Shown here piece by piece: positions 8,386-16,879 of a stretch of 64,000 bases of DNA. The first letter of the stretch is position 1; each line of letters begins with the position of its first letter. The notes under the pieces were generated by a model that saw only the letters and a list, made by a program, of their open reading frames with translations, had not been told where the DNA came from and did not search any database. Origin of the DNA: a marine gamma proteobacterium HTCC2089. GTDB taxonomy: Bacteria > Pseudomonadota > Gammaproteobacteria > Pseudomonadales > Azotimanducaceae. The stretch spans positions 1 to 64,000 of the forward strand of contig CAJJDH010000049.1 in assembly GCA_905182905.1 (NCBI GenBank), given 5' to 3'. A program made the translations under genes and the position numbers.

Positions 8386-9861
8386 ATGCAGAACAGCATA
8401 AATTCACATCTTCCTAGCGAGCATCGCCGGTTTCAGACAAAAGTAAAAGGGTTGTTAGCTCTCGTAGCTGTTTCCTTTTTTGCGCTGCTATCTAATCCTG
8501 CGGCCGCTCAACTGCCTGATTTCACTTCGCTGGTGAAAAATAATGAGGCTGCCGTAGTCAATATTAGTACTACAAGTGAGCCTAAGAGCAGGTCAAGTAT
8601 ACCGGGTCGTCCAGGAGGCGATGAGCGTTTAGAGGAGTTTTATCGGTTTTTTGGCCCTCCTGGTGGCAATGGTGGTCCTAGAGGCGGCCAGCCAAGAAAC
8701 CCCAACAGGTCATTGGGTAGCGGCTTTATAATTGCCAAAGATGGTTACGTGCTGACCAATAATCATGTTGTTGATGACGCCGACGAAATTATCGTGCGCA
8801 CAAGTGATCGTCGTGAATATGAGGCAACTTTAGTGGGCGCTGATCCGCGTTCGGACCTTGCTCTTTTGAAAATCGAGTCGAAAGCTGAATTTCCCGTCCT
8901 CAAAATGGGTAATTTTGATGATGTTGAAGTAGGGCAGTGGGTATTAGCCATAGGATCGCCTTTTGGGTTCGATTATTCGGTCACAGCGGGTATTGTGAGC
9001 GCAAAAGGCCGCAGCCTATCCAACCCTCGAACAGGTAATTACGTGCCGTTTATTCAAACCGATGTAGCTATAAATCCTGGCAACTCAGGTGGTCCATTAT
9101 TCAACCTAGATGGCGAAGTAGTGGGCATCAATTCGCAAATTTATTCGAATTCCGGTGGCTTTATGGGTGTCAGTTTCGCTATTCCCATCGATATCGCTAT
9201 GGACGTTGTAGATCAGCTGAAGGACAACGGTCGGGTTTCCAGAGGCTGGTTAGGCGTTGAGATATTGGAGCTAACTAAAGATTTAGCCGAAGGGTTTGGT
9301 TTGGACCGTCCACAAGGCGCACTAGTTACTCGAGTACTCAAAGATAGCCCGGCCGAGAAGGGCGGGCTGCTAGACGAGGACATTATTTTAGAATTTAACG
9401 GTGACGAAATCCCGCGCGCCAGTGATCTACCGCATTTTGTTGGTCGCGCGCCGGTTGGCGAAGCTTCAAAGGTCATCGTCATGCGCGAAGGGAAGAAGGT
9501 TAAACTGAAGGTAACCATTGGCGAATTGCCAGAAAATCCTCAGCTGCAAAGGCTGGGCAGCAGATCCAATGCACAGGAAAACACCTTTGGCCTCACAGTA
9601 GGGGCAGTGTCTCCTCAAGTGAGCCGTGAGCTAGGTATTGATACCGGCGTTGAAGTGTTTGCCGTGGAAGGCATTGCTCAGTCTGCTGGATTTGCTGTGG
9701 GCGACGTTATTCTAAGAATGCGCGGGCAGAAAGTTGATGACTTAGACAAGTTTAAAGAAATTGCTGATCTAATAAAGCCAGGGCAGGTTGTGCCGGTGAA
9801 AATTCAGCGACAACAGCGTTCTTTGTATTTGGCTTTGAAGGTGCCGTCTGACAAGAAGTAA
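8386..9861 (+). CDS. mucD: DegP/MucD-type periplasmic serine protease with two PDZ domains
   Basis: Degrades or refolds damaged envelope proteins in the periplasm. I chose the ATG at 8386, preceded by GAGG; it gives 491 residues, while a TTG at 8335 would add 17 unlikely ones. A signal peptide with a hydrophobic core at about 21-36 ends in an AAA cleavage region near 39-41. The catalytic triad is His127 (NNHVVD), Asp157 (RSDLALL) and Ser234 (GNSGGPL). Two PDZ domains follow, beginning near 270 and 385. In Pseudomonas mucD closes the algU-mucABCD operon. Here only the mucC and mucD equivalents remain, just before lepA. Confidence 0.94.
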   Translation: MQNSINSHLPSEHRRFQTKVKGLLALVAVSFFALLSNPAAAQLPDFTSLVKNNEAAVVNISTTSEPKSRSSIPGRPGGDERLEEFYRFFGPPGGNGGPRGGQPRNPNRSLGSGFIIAKDGYVLTNNHVVDDADEIIVRTSDRREYEATLVGADPRSDLALLKIESKAEFPVLKMGNFDDVEVGQWVLAIGSPFGFDYSVTAGIVSAKGRSLSNPRTGNYVPFIQTDVAINPGNSGGPLFNLDGEVVGINSQIYSNSGGFMGVSFAIPIDIAMDVVDQLKDNGRVSRGWLGVEILELTKDLAEGFGLDRPQGALVTRVLKDSPAEKGGLLDEDIILEFNGDEIPRASDLPHFVGRAPVGEASKVIVMREGKKVKLKVTIGELPENPQLQRLGSRSNAQENTFGLTVGAVSPQVSRELGIDTGVEVFAVEGIAQSAGFAVGDVILRMRGQKVDDLDKFKEIADLIKPGQVVPVKIQRQQRSLYLALKVPSDKK

Positions 9862-10000
9862 TGTGCTAAATCTGTTTCTGAACCTGCACCATGCATGGAT
9901 TAGGTGTTGCATACGTAAGTAAGCTTGCAGTCTAGGCTGCTTGCTTGCAGCACCGTCCATTAGATAGCGAGTTTCATGCTTAATAGCCGTGGGCCAAATT

Positions 10001-10159
10001 ATGGTGATTGCACTTATTTTGATAACTTTGGGATGTGCAGGGTTTTGTCATTACTTAGCCAAAAAGAAAGGGCGAAATAAACCTTTTTGGATCTTTTTCG
10101 GCGCTCTGACCGGCCCCGTTGCCCCGCTTATCCTGCTACTTTTGCCCAGTCGGAGGTAA
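10001..10159 (+). CDS. Small two-helix membrane protein (52 residues), hypothetical
   Basis: A 52-codon frame from ATG at 10001 to TAA at 10157-10159 in the 432-base gap between degP and lepA. It encodes a hydrophobic helix (residues 2-16), a basic loop (KKKGRNKP, 21-28) and a second hydrophobic helix (29-48) ending in LLPSRR. The pattern of a Lys/Gly/Arg loop, an aromatic-rich F-W-I-F-F-G-A-L segment, a GP turn and a Leu run is a recurrent architecture in short bacterial membrane proteins, which argues against a chance frame. There is no clear ribosome binding site. I do not recognise a function. Confidence 0.5.
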   Translation: MVIALILITLGCAGFCHYLAKKKGRNKPFWIFFGALTGPVAPLILLLLPSRR

Positions 10160-10293
10160 ATCTCCTCTGTCATGTATAAGTCGCGTAAAAATCTCTACTT
10201 TAGTGAAGCAAAACGGCCCATTAAGCAAAGGTTCGCTTCATCGGTAACCGCCGATAGGCTAAACTGCATCTCCCTTTGAACAGTTAGATCCTA

Positions 10294-12087
10294 GTGCCAA
10301 ATATTCAGCGTATCCGGAATTTTTCAATTATTGCCCATATCGACCATGGCAAATCCACATTAGCGGATAGATTTATCCAACGCTGCGGGGGGCTGAGTGA
10401 TCGAGAGATGGAAAACCAAGTATTGGACTCCATGGATTTAGAGCGCGAGCGGGGCATTACGATTAAGGCTCAGTGCGTGAATTTGCAATACACCCACTCC
10501 AACGGCGAGGTTTATCAGCTCAATTTCATTGATACTCCGGGGCACGTGGACTTCAGCTATGAGGTCTCACGGTCTTTGGCTGCCTGCGAAGGCGCATTGT
10601 TGGTAGTGGACGCCGCCCAAGGGGTTGAGGCGCAATCTGTAGCTAATTGCTACACCGCAATAGAGCAGGGTTTAGAGGTTCTGCCTGTGCTGAATAAGAT
10701 CGATTTGCCTCAAGCCGAACCCGAACGAGTTGCCTCTGAGATAGAAGAAATTATTGGCCTAGATGTCTCAGATATTATTGAAGTCAGCGCCAAGACAGGT
10801 GTTGGTGTAGACGCGTTATTAGACTTTTTGGTCGATAAAGTGCCGCCACCGGAGGGTGACGAAAATGCCGAACTACAGGCGTTGATTATAGATTCTTGGT
10901 TTGACAACTATCTAGGTATTGTCTCACTGGTGCGTGTTGTTCAAGGTACCTTGAACAAAGGCGATAAAATCTATGTCAAATCCACTAATAAGACGCATAG
11001 CGTTGATCAAATTGGGCGTTTTACGCCAAAACGCAACCCAGGCAAGTCTTTGCACGCTGGCGAAGTTGGTTACGTGGTTGCTGGTATCAAAGAGATTACG
11101 GGCGCGCCGGTTGGCGACACCCTAGTATCTGCAAAATCTCCAGATGTGCCTCAATTGCCAGGTTTCGCCAAAGTTAAACCCCAAGTCTATGCGGGGCTAT
11201 TTCCAGTCAACGGCGAAGACTTTGAAGCATTTCGCGATGCGCTGGAGAAACTTGTACTGAACGATGCATCGCTATTTTATGAGCCTGAATCTTCAGATGC
11301 ATTGGGCTTCGGTTTCCGCTGTGGTTTCTTGGGCATGTTGCACATGGAAATTATTCAAGAGCGGTTAGAGCGAGAATACAATTTAGACCTTATTACCTCT
11401 GCGCCAACGGTGGTCTACGAGGTGGAACTTAACGATGGTAGCGTGAAGCAAATCGATAACCCGTCTAGGTTGCCGAGCAACTTTAAGCAAATGCGCGAGC
11501 CCATTGCTGAGGTAAATATTCTTTTGCCCCAAGAGTATGTGGGTAATGTCATGACCTTGTGCGTTGAGCGTCGAGGCGTGCAAAAGAGTATGAACTTTTC
11601 CCAAGGCCAAGTTTCTATGGAGTGGGAAATGCCGCTCAACGAAGTGGTAATGGATTTCTTTGATCGGCTAAAGTCCGTGAGTAGGGGGTTTGCATCACTA
11701 GACTATAGTTTCGTGCGCTTTGAAGAAGCTAATTTGATCAAACTAGAAATATTGATAAACGGCGATAAAGTCGATGCGCTGGCTAGTATTGTGCATCGTG
11801 ATCAAGCTCAAAGTCGAGGTCGTGGCTTAGCAGAAAAAATGAAAGAGCTTATTCCCCGCCAGATGTTTGATGTCGCGCTGCAGGCCGCAATTGGTGGCCA
11901 GATTGTTGCACGACAAACCGTGAAGGCTCTGCGCAAAAACGTTACAGCTAAGTGTTATGGCGGTGACATTACGCGTAAGAAAAAACTGTTAGAGAAGCAG
12001 AAGGAAGGAAAGAAGCGGATGAAGCAGCTGGGTTCAGTTGAAATACCGCAAGAAGCCTTCCTCGCCGCGTTAAAGGTTGAGCGATAA
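10294..12087 (+). CDS. lepA: Translation factor LepA (elongation factor 4)
   Basis: Ribosome-dependent GTPase that acts on stalled or mistranslocated ribosomes and on initiation. At 597 residues it matches the family exactly. The GTP-binding P-loop AHIDHGKS is at 14-21, the DTPGH motif near 80, and the NKID specificity motif near 132. The LepA-specific C-terminal domain, rich in Lys and Arg near residues 550-580, is complete. The start is GTG at 10294. It heads the lepA-lepB-rnc-era-recO run conserved across gammaproteobacteria. Confidence 0.98.
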   Translation: MPNIQRIRNFSIIAHIDHGKSTLADRFIQRCGGLSDREMENQVLDSMDLERERGITIKAQCVNLQYTHSNGEVYQLNFIDTPGHVDFSYEVSRSLAACEGALLVVDAAQGVEAQSVANCYTAIEQGLEVLPVLNKIDLPQAEPERVASEIEEIIGLDVSDIIEVSAKTGVGVDALLDFLVDKVPPPEGDENAELQALIIDSWFDNYLGIVSLVRVVQGTLNKGDKIYVKSTNKTHSVDQIGRFTPKRNPGKSLHAGEVGYVVAGIKEITGAPVGDTLVSAKSPDVPQLPGFAKVKPQVYAGLFPVNGEDFEAFRDALEKLVLNDASLFYEPESSDALGFGFRCGFLGMLHMEIIQERLEREYNLDLITSAPTVVYEVELNDGSVKQIDNPSRLPSNFKQMREPIAEVNILLPQEYVGNVMTLCVERRGVQKSMNFSQGQVSMEWEMPLNEVVMDFFDRLKSVSRGFASLDYSFVRFEEANLIKLEILINGDKVDALASIVHRDQAQSRGRGLAEKMKELIPRQMFDVALQAAIGGQIVARQTVKALRKNVTAKCYGGDITRKKKLLEKQKEGKKRMKQLGSVEIPQEAFLAALKVER

Positions 12088-12137
12088 TCCCGTGTGGGTT
12101 GCAATGTTAGTTGTATTTGTTGAACAGGACGCTCTTT

Positions 12138-12926
12138 GTGGATATTGATTTACCTTTTTATCTCTTTTGGGCAGTAGTTGTCTGTGGTGCCATCTGGCTT
12201 GTGGACACGCTATTTTTTAGGGCGACGCGCATCGCCGCAAACCCAGACGACGACCCAGAAACTCATGAACCGCTCATAGTCGAATATGCGCGATCATTTT
12301 TTCCAGTACTTTTGCTGGTGTTAGTGCTGCGCGGTTTTGTCGCGGAGCCGTATCAGATTCCATCTGAGTCTATGGTGCCCACGTTGGAGGTGGGCGATTT
12401 TATTCTGGTGAACAAATATGCCTATGGTTTGCGTCTGCCAGTCTTTGGTACAAAGGTTGTTTCCATGGATGAACCTCAGCGTGGTGAGGTAATGGTATTT
12501 ATTCCGCCCCATGATCCTAGATATTTTATTAAGCGGATTATCGGTATTCCCGGTGATCAAGTTCGCTATGTAAATAAAAAACTAACAATCAATGGGCGAG
12601 TACTGCCCTATGAATTTGTGCGCAGTTTTAAAGACCGCCGCCTGGGTATTGGTGCGTCAGAATTTGTTGAAGAGATTGGCGGTATAAAACACAAAATTCA
12701 TAAGACTAGGGCGTTTGCTAAACCGCGGCAATGGACAGTGGGTCCTGGCGAATATTTGATGATGGGCGATAATCGCGATCACTCAGCTGATTCACGTAGT
12801 TGGGGTATGGCGCGTGAAGAAAATATTGTCGGTAAAGCTGTGGCTATCTGGGCTCACAAGCCGCCTGGCCTGAATTGGCCAACGTTCGAGCGCAACCGAT
12901 GGTTTGCTACAGCTGATGAAGAATAA
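12138..12926 (+). CDS. lepB: Signal peptidase I
   Basis: Inner-membrane serine protease that removes signal peptides from exported proteins. I prefer the GTG at 12138, with AGGA eight bases upstream. It gives 262 residues and an N-terminus entering the first membrane helix at once; a TTG at 12111 is the alternative. Hydrophobic helices lie at about 6-26 and 53-68. The Ser/Lys catalytic dyad is Ser78 in PSESM and Lys132 in YFIKRIIG. The GDNRDHSADSR box near the C-terminus is also present. It sits between lepA and rnc, as in E. coli. Confidence 0.96.
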   Translation: MDIDLPFYLFWAVVVCGAIWLVDTLFFRATRIAANPDDDPETHEPLIVEYARSFFPVLLLVLVLRGFVAEPYQIPSESMVPTLEVGDFILVNKYAYGLRLPVFGTKVVSMDEPQRGEVMVFIPPHDPRYFIKRIIGIPGDQVRYVNKKLTINGRVLPYEFVRSFKDRRLGIGASEFVEEIGGIKHKIHKTRAFAKPRQWTVGPGEYLMMGDNRDHSADSRSWGMAREENIVGKAVAIWAHKPPGLNWPTFERNRWFATADEE

Positions 12927-13009
12927 GCAGTGTTACACCAACCTTTGTTTAGAAACGCGAAGGTGCGCGAATCCAAGGCTTGCAACGTGAACTCCGTGAG
13001 TAAAAGTCT

Positions 13010-13762
13010 ATGCCTGGATTAACCTCTAGCGCCGACGCAGATCTTGATACCTTGCAAGCGCAGTTAGGCTATACGTTTGCGCGCACTGAACTGCTTAAAT
13101 TGGCACTAACCCATAAAAGTTTTTCGAAAACCAATAACGAGCGCTTAGAATTTGTTGGTGACGCAGTGCTGGGCTATTTAGTTGGGAGCCGGTTGTTCGC
13201 CCTTTATCCCGAGGTGCAGGAAGATGCTTTATCTCTGATGCGGGCAAAGTTAGTCCGCGGAAAAATGTTGGCAGAAGTTGCTCGAGGGCTAAATCTCTCA
13301 GCTTATTTGCGCTTAGGGTCTGGAGAGTTAAAAACCGGTGGGCGAGATCGAGCTTCAATTCTTGCTGATGCACTGGAAGCAGTAATAGGCGCTATGCATG
13401 AAGATGGCGGCATTACGCCTTGCGCTGAGTTTGTAGATGTTTTGTTTGCCGACTTAATGCAGGGGTTAGAAGCCGAGGTATTGAAAGACCCAAAGACTCG
13501 CCTGCAAGAGTATCTCCAAGCCCAAGGGTTAGATTTACCTACCTACGAGGTGGTGGATATCTCAGGCGCTGATCATCAACGTCAGTTCACAGTACGCTGT
13601 GATGTACCTACTATGCAATTACAGGCCACGTCACAGGCTTCTTCAAGGCGCGCTGCTGAAAAGGCGGCAGCCAGTGAAGTGTTAGCTGCGATAGCGGAAA
13701 ATATACAGAGCGTTGAATCTGGTGCTGTGCAAGTAAACGATACTAATCAAAGCTCAAATTAG
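13010..13762 (+). CDS. rnc: Ribonuclease III
   Basis: Cuts double-stranded RNA during rRNA maturation and mRNA turnover. The 250-residue protein has the signature NERLEFVGDAVLG at 43-55, with acidic metal-binding residues, and a second acidic patch in DALEAVIGA near 121-129. A C-terminal double-stranded-RNA-binding domain fills about 160-230. A tail of about 20 residues beyond it is poorly conserved. lepB lies 83 bases upstream; era starts 10 bases downstream, so rnc and era are surely one transcript. Confidence 0.97.
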   Translation: MPGLTSSADADLDTLQAQLGYTFARTELLKLALTHKSFSKTNNERLEFVGDAVLGYLVGSRLFALYPEVQEDALSLMRAKLVRGKMLAEVARGLNLSAYLRLGSGELKTGGRDRASILADALEAVIGAMHEDGGITPCAEFVDVLFADLMQGLEAEVLKDPKTRLQEYLQAQGLDLPTYEVVDISGADHQRQFTVRCDVPTMQLQATSQASSRRAAEKAAASEVLAAIAENIQSVESGAVQVNDTNQSSN

Positions 13763-13772
13763 GGGACAGTTT

Positions 13773-14666
13773 TTGTCTGAACAACAACAAAAATGTGGCT
13801 ATGTGGCGCTGATCGGACGGCCAAATGTGGGCAAGTCGACCCTGTTGAATCACGTTCTAGGGCAGAAGATCAGTATTACTTCGCGTAAGCCTCAAACTAC
13901 TAGGCGTAACCTAATTGGTGTAGATACCGTGGATGCGAATCAAGCTATTTATGTGGATACCCCTGGTATTCATCAGCAAACCGAACGTGAGTTAAACCGC
14001 TACATGGTGAGCAATGCAACTTCTGCATTGTCAGATGTAGATTTACTAGTGGTGCTGATTGAAGCAGGCAAGATCCAAGATGGTGATCATCACGTGCTGA
14101 AACTTTTGGCAAAGCGCGATGTACCTAAGTTTGCAGTCATCTCCAAGGTGGATCTTGTTAAAGATAAAACGGAGCTGCTGCCTCAAATGCAAACTTTGCA
14201 TGGCATGGGTTTGTTCGACGAAATAGTTCCGATCAGTGCGCTAAAGCAAGATGGCGTTGAGAGCTTCAGACAGAACGTATTCCAACGCTTACCCATGGGT
14301 AAGCACTTCTTTGGTGACGATGAAGTTACCGATCAGCCTGAGCGTTTTTTAGTGGCCGAAATAGTCAGGGAAAAGCTCATGCGTCAGCTGGGGGACGAAA
14401 TTCCTCACAGCGCCACTGTGGTCATTGAGAGCTTTAAGCAAAACGAAAAAATCACCGAAATTCATGCTGACATTTATGTCGAGCGAGACGGTCAAAAGCG
14501 CATTGTTATTGGCAAGGCTGGTGCGCGTATGAAGCTCATTGGGCAGGAAGCGCGTAAAGACATTGAACATTTGCTCGACCATAAAGTGATGCTGCACCTT
14601 TGGGTCAAGGTGCGCAAAGGTTGGACTAATAATGTCGGCCAGATGAAAAACTTGGGTTATGACTAA
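13773..14666 (+). CDS. era: GTPase Era, 16S rRNA maturation factor
   Basis: Binds GTP and the 3' end of 16S rRNA during 30S assembly. The 297-residue protein starts at TTG 13773 after AGGGGA. The P-loop GRPNVGKS is at 15-22, the TTR effector region follows near 40-45, and DTPGIH is the G3 motif. A C-terminal KH domain carries the GKAGARMKLIG segment. The G4 guanine-specificity motif reads SKVD instead of the usual NKxD (see findings). It sits directly after rnc and before recO, the usual order. Confidence 0.97.
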   Translation: MSEQQQKCGYVALIGRPNVGKSTLLNHVLGQKISITSRKPQTTRRNLIGVDTVDANQAIYVDTPGIHQQTERELNRYMVSNATSALSDVDLLVVLIEAGKIQDGDHHVLKLLAKRDVPKFAVISKVDLVKDKTELLPQMQTLHGMGLFDEIVPISALKQDGVESFRQNVFQRLPMGKHFFGDDEVTDQPERFLVAEIVREKLMRQLGDEIPHSATVVIESFKQNEKITEIHADIYVERDGQKRIVIGKAGARMKLIGQEARKDIEHLLDHKVMLHLWVKVRKGWTNNVGQMKNLGYD

Positions 14667-14713
14667 TGACCGAATATTGCGCAAGCCGACCAAATCAGCG
14701 TTAGCGATTAAGT

Positions 14714-15490
14714 GTGGGTATTTCTAACCTCCTACAAGAACCAGCAGTGGTACTCCACGTAAGGCCATATCGAGAAAGCAGTTCTATTGTGCAGTTTCTG
14801 ACTCAGGACCAAGGTCGAGTGGTTGGGGTGATGAAGGGGCTACGGCGGGACAATCCTAAACGGGTCGCGCTACAGGCCTTTTCCTTTGGCACGGTTACTT
14901 ATATGCCTCGAGACGGTTTGGTGACGGTTAGGAGTTTTGATCTAGGTCACTTTATTGCGCTAAAAGACGACGCCCTGTATGCCGGGTTTTATGTTTTGGA
15001 ACTACTCAGTAGGTTGGTGCCGGAAAAGCAAAGTGAGCCAATGATATTTCGGGCTGCTCTAGAGGTTTTAGAGTCCCTAGAAGAGGGTGATGAGATAGAG
15101 CCATGTTTACGTAATTTCGAAATGGATCTGCTGCACCACCTTGGTTTCGGGTTAGATTTTCGCAGGTTAGCTGGGGACACAATGCACCCTGAACAGGCGG
15201 TAGAACCCTTGCGCCTATACAGTTTTAACGCTAGTGACGGGTTTGCCCTTGTGCAAGGTGACTATGCTGGCGAGAGTAAGCTCCCCAGAGGTTTAGGCCA
15301 ACTGCTCTGGGGCCAAGAAATTTTGGCTATTGCAGCCAGAGACTTTAGTGATTTAGCTGTGCGTCGTGCAGCTAAAAGGCTGCTCCGCGATGCGCTTGCC
15401 CCAATTTTGGGTGACCGACCGCTGACCAGCAGAATGATGCACCCTAACAGTAGGATAGTAATAGATGGCGAAGAGCCCAACCGAAGTTGA
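14714..15490 (+). CDS. recO: DNA repair protein RecO
   Basis: Helps load RecA onto gapped DNA in the RecFOR pathway. The 258-residue protein, from GTG 14714, begins with the OB-fold part (the PAVVLHVRPYRESS and GVMKGLRR segments) and continues as the helical domain, with FEMDLLHHLGFG near 137-148. No zinc-binding cysteine set is visible; many gammaproteobacterial RecO proteins also lack it. Its last 26 bases overlap the start of rlmD. In Pseudomonas pdxJ would follow recO; here rlmD takes that place. Confidence 0.94.
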   Translation: MGISNLLQEPAVVLHVRPYRESSSIVQFLTQDQGRVVGVMKGLRRDNPKRVALQAFSFGTVTYMPRDGLVTVRSFDLGHFIALKDDALYAGFYVLELLSRLVPEKQSEPMIFRAALEVLESLEEGDEIEPCLRNFEMDLLHHLGFGLDFRRLAGDTMHPEQAVEPLRLYSFNASDGFALVQGDYAGESKLPRGLGQLLWGQEILAIAARDFSDLAVRRAAKRLLRDALAPILGDRPLTSRMMHPNSRIVIDGEEPNRS

Positions 15491-16826
15491 ATTAGACGTA
15501 GTGAATTTGTCCGAAGACGGGCTCGGTGGCGCTACGCTAAATGACCGTCCTATTTGGATTCGTAATGCACTGCCTGGTGAGCGAGTTATCGCCCGGATTT
15601 TGAAGCGTAGAGGTGGCAAAAAATTTGCTGATGGTCGCTTAGTTGATTCGGCAGGTAGCGAGGTTAATGCAAATAAAGATCGAGTCCCTTCAGCGTGTGA
15701 ATATTTCCCTCGCTGTGGCGGTTGCGCAATGCATCATATAAGCGCCGATGCGCAATTATTACACAAACAAAATAGTTTGGCAGAGGAGCTTCTGCGCGTT
15801 GCGGTAGAACCCGGCCAATGGCGTCAGCCGAGTGCATTGGTGCGCACAGGTTACAGAAGAAAGGCTCGTATGGGTGTACGCGTAGTGGGCGAAAATGTAC
15901 TCGTTGGCTTTCGCGAATCGTTCAGTAATCGGGTTGCGCGGATTGACCATTGTCTAACCTTGACCAAAGAACTCTCAGCACTTCTGCCAGATTTAAAAAG
16001 CACTATTGCGGCAATGTCTGAACCACACACCATTCCTCAACTAGAGGTTGCTCAAGGGGACAGTAGTGTAGCTATTTTGGTACGTCACCTGCAGCCGTTA
16101 AGTGCTGAGGACCGTGAGCTTTGGTGTCATTTTGAGCTCAAGCACAGGGTCCAAGTACTGTTGCAAAGTAAAGGTTACGATACCCTAGCGCGGCTCAATG
16201 AGCAGGACGAGGTTATGGCCTTAGACTACAAGATTCCGGAATATGGTTTAAGTTTGCAGTTTTACGCCCACCAATTCACCCAAGTAAATGCCCTAATGAA
16301 CAGAGAGCTTGTGCGCACCGCACTGGGCTATTTGGGCAATATTACAGGCCATATAGTGGCCGATATGTTTTGTGGAATAGGCAATTTTACTTTGCCTCTT
16401 GCTCGCGCGGGAGCCAAGGTTGTGGGGATAGAGGGTAGCCAGGAAGCTACATTGATGGGCCAAAATAATGCTCAGCGTAACGGGCTAAGCGAGCAATGCC
16501 ACTTTGCCGATGAAGACCTTTACTCTGAAACGGCCAGTGCTGAAGCGGATGCAAGTATGTCCGCTACAATGAGACATTTTGGTCAGTTTCCACAAGCGTT
16601 GATTTTAGATCCGCCACGTAGCGGCGCTGGGCCGAACTTAGAGTCTTGGGTGACTTCGCCTGAGCTAGAGCAGATTGTTTATGTTTCTTGTAACCCAAAA
16701 ACTTTTGCGGATGATGCTAAGCGTCTTTCTGATGCTGGGTTTGTACTGCGTGAGGTGGGCATCTATGACATGTTTCCGAACACTGCCCATGTAGAGACCA
16801 TTGGTCATTTTGTTCGAGGCATATGA
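15465..16826 (+). CDS. rlmD: 23S rRNA (uracil-1939-C5)-methyltransferase
   Basis: Methylates U1939 of 23S rRNA using S-adenosylmethionine. The 453-residue protein carries an N-terminal TRAM domain (about 10-60). Four cysteines for a 4Fe-4S cluster follow: Cys78, Cys84, Cys87 (CEYFPRCGGC) and Cys163. The SAM motif MFCGIGNFTLPLA lies near 303-315. The catalytic cysteine is Cys409 in YVSCNPKTF, and DPPRSG comes just before it. The ATG at 15465 lies inside recO, giving translational coupling. relA follows 53 bases after the stop, an order I also recall from Pseudomonas. Confidence 0.95.
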   Translation: MAKSPTEVELDVVNLSEDGLGGATLNDRPIWIRNALPGERVIARILKRRGGKKFADGRLVDSAGSEVNANKDRVPSACEYFPRCGGCAMHHISADAQLLHKQNSLAEELLRVAVEPGQWRQPSALVRTGYRRKARMGVRVVGENVLVGFRESFSNRVARIDHCLTLTKELSALLPDLKSTIAAMSEPHTIPQLEVAQGDSSVAILVRHLQPLSAEDRELWCHFELKHRVQVLLQSKGYDTLARLNEQDEVMALDYKIPEYGLSLQFYAHQFTQVNALMNRELVRTALGYLGNITGHIVADMFCGIGNFTLPLARAGAKVVGIEGSQEATLMGQNNAQRNGLSEQCHFADEDLYSETASAEADASMSATMRHFGQFPQALILDPPRSGAGPNLESWVTSPELEQIVYVSCNPKTFADDAKRLSDAGFVLREVGIYDMFPNTAHVETIGHFVRGI

Positions 16827-16879
16827 TATGAGCAAAAATGTACATAACTTGAGATTGCTGGTACTGGCTGGAGGTAGGA

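Noticed and set aside
9921-9946. Imperfect hairpin after degP (AAGC-TT-GCAG ... CTGC-TT-GCTT)
   Set aside because: Interrupted by two mismatched TT pairs and followed by no T-tract; not enough to call a terminator.
9976-10080. Short plus-strand frame overlapping the small membrane ORF
   Set aside because: Composition is random-like, and the ORF at 10001 in another frame has a far better protein pattern.
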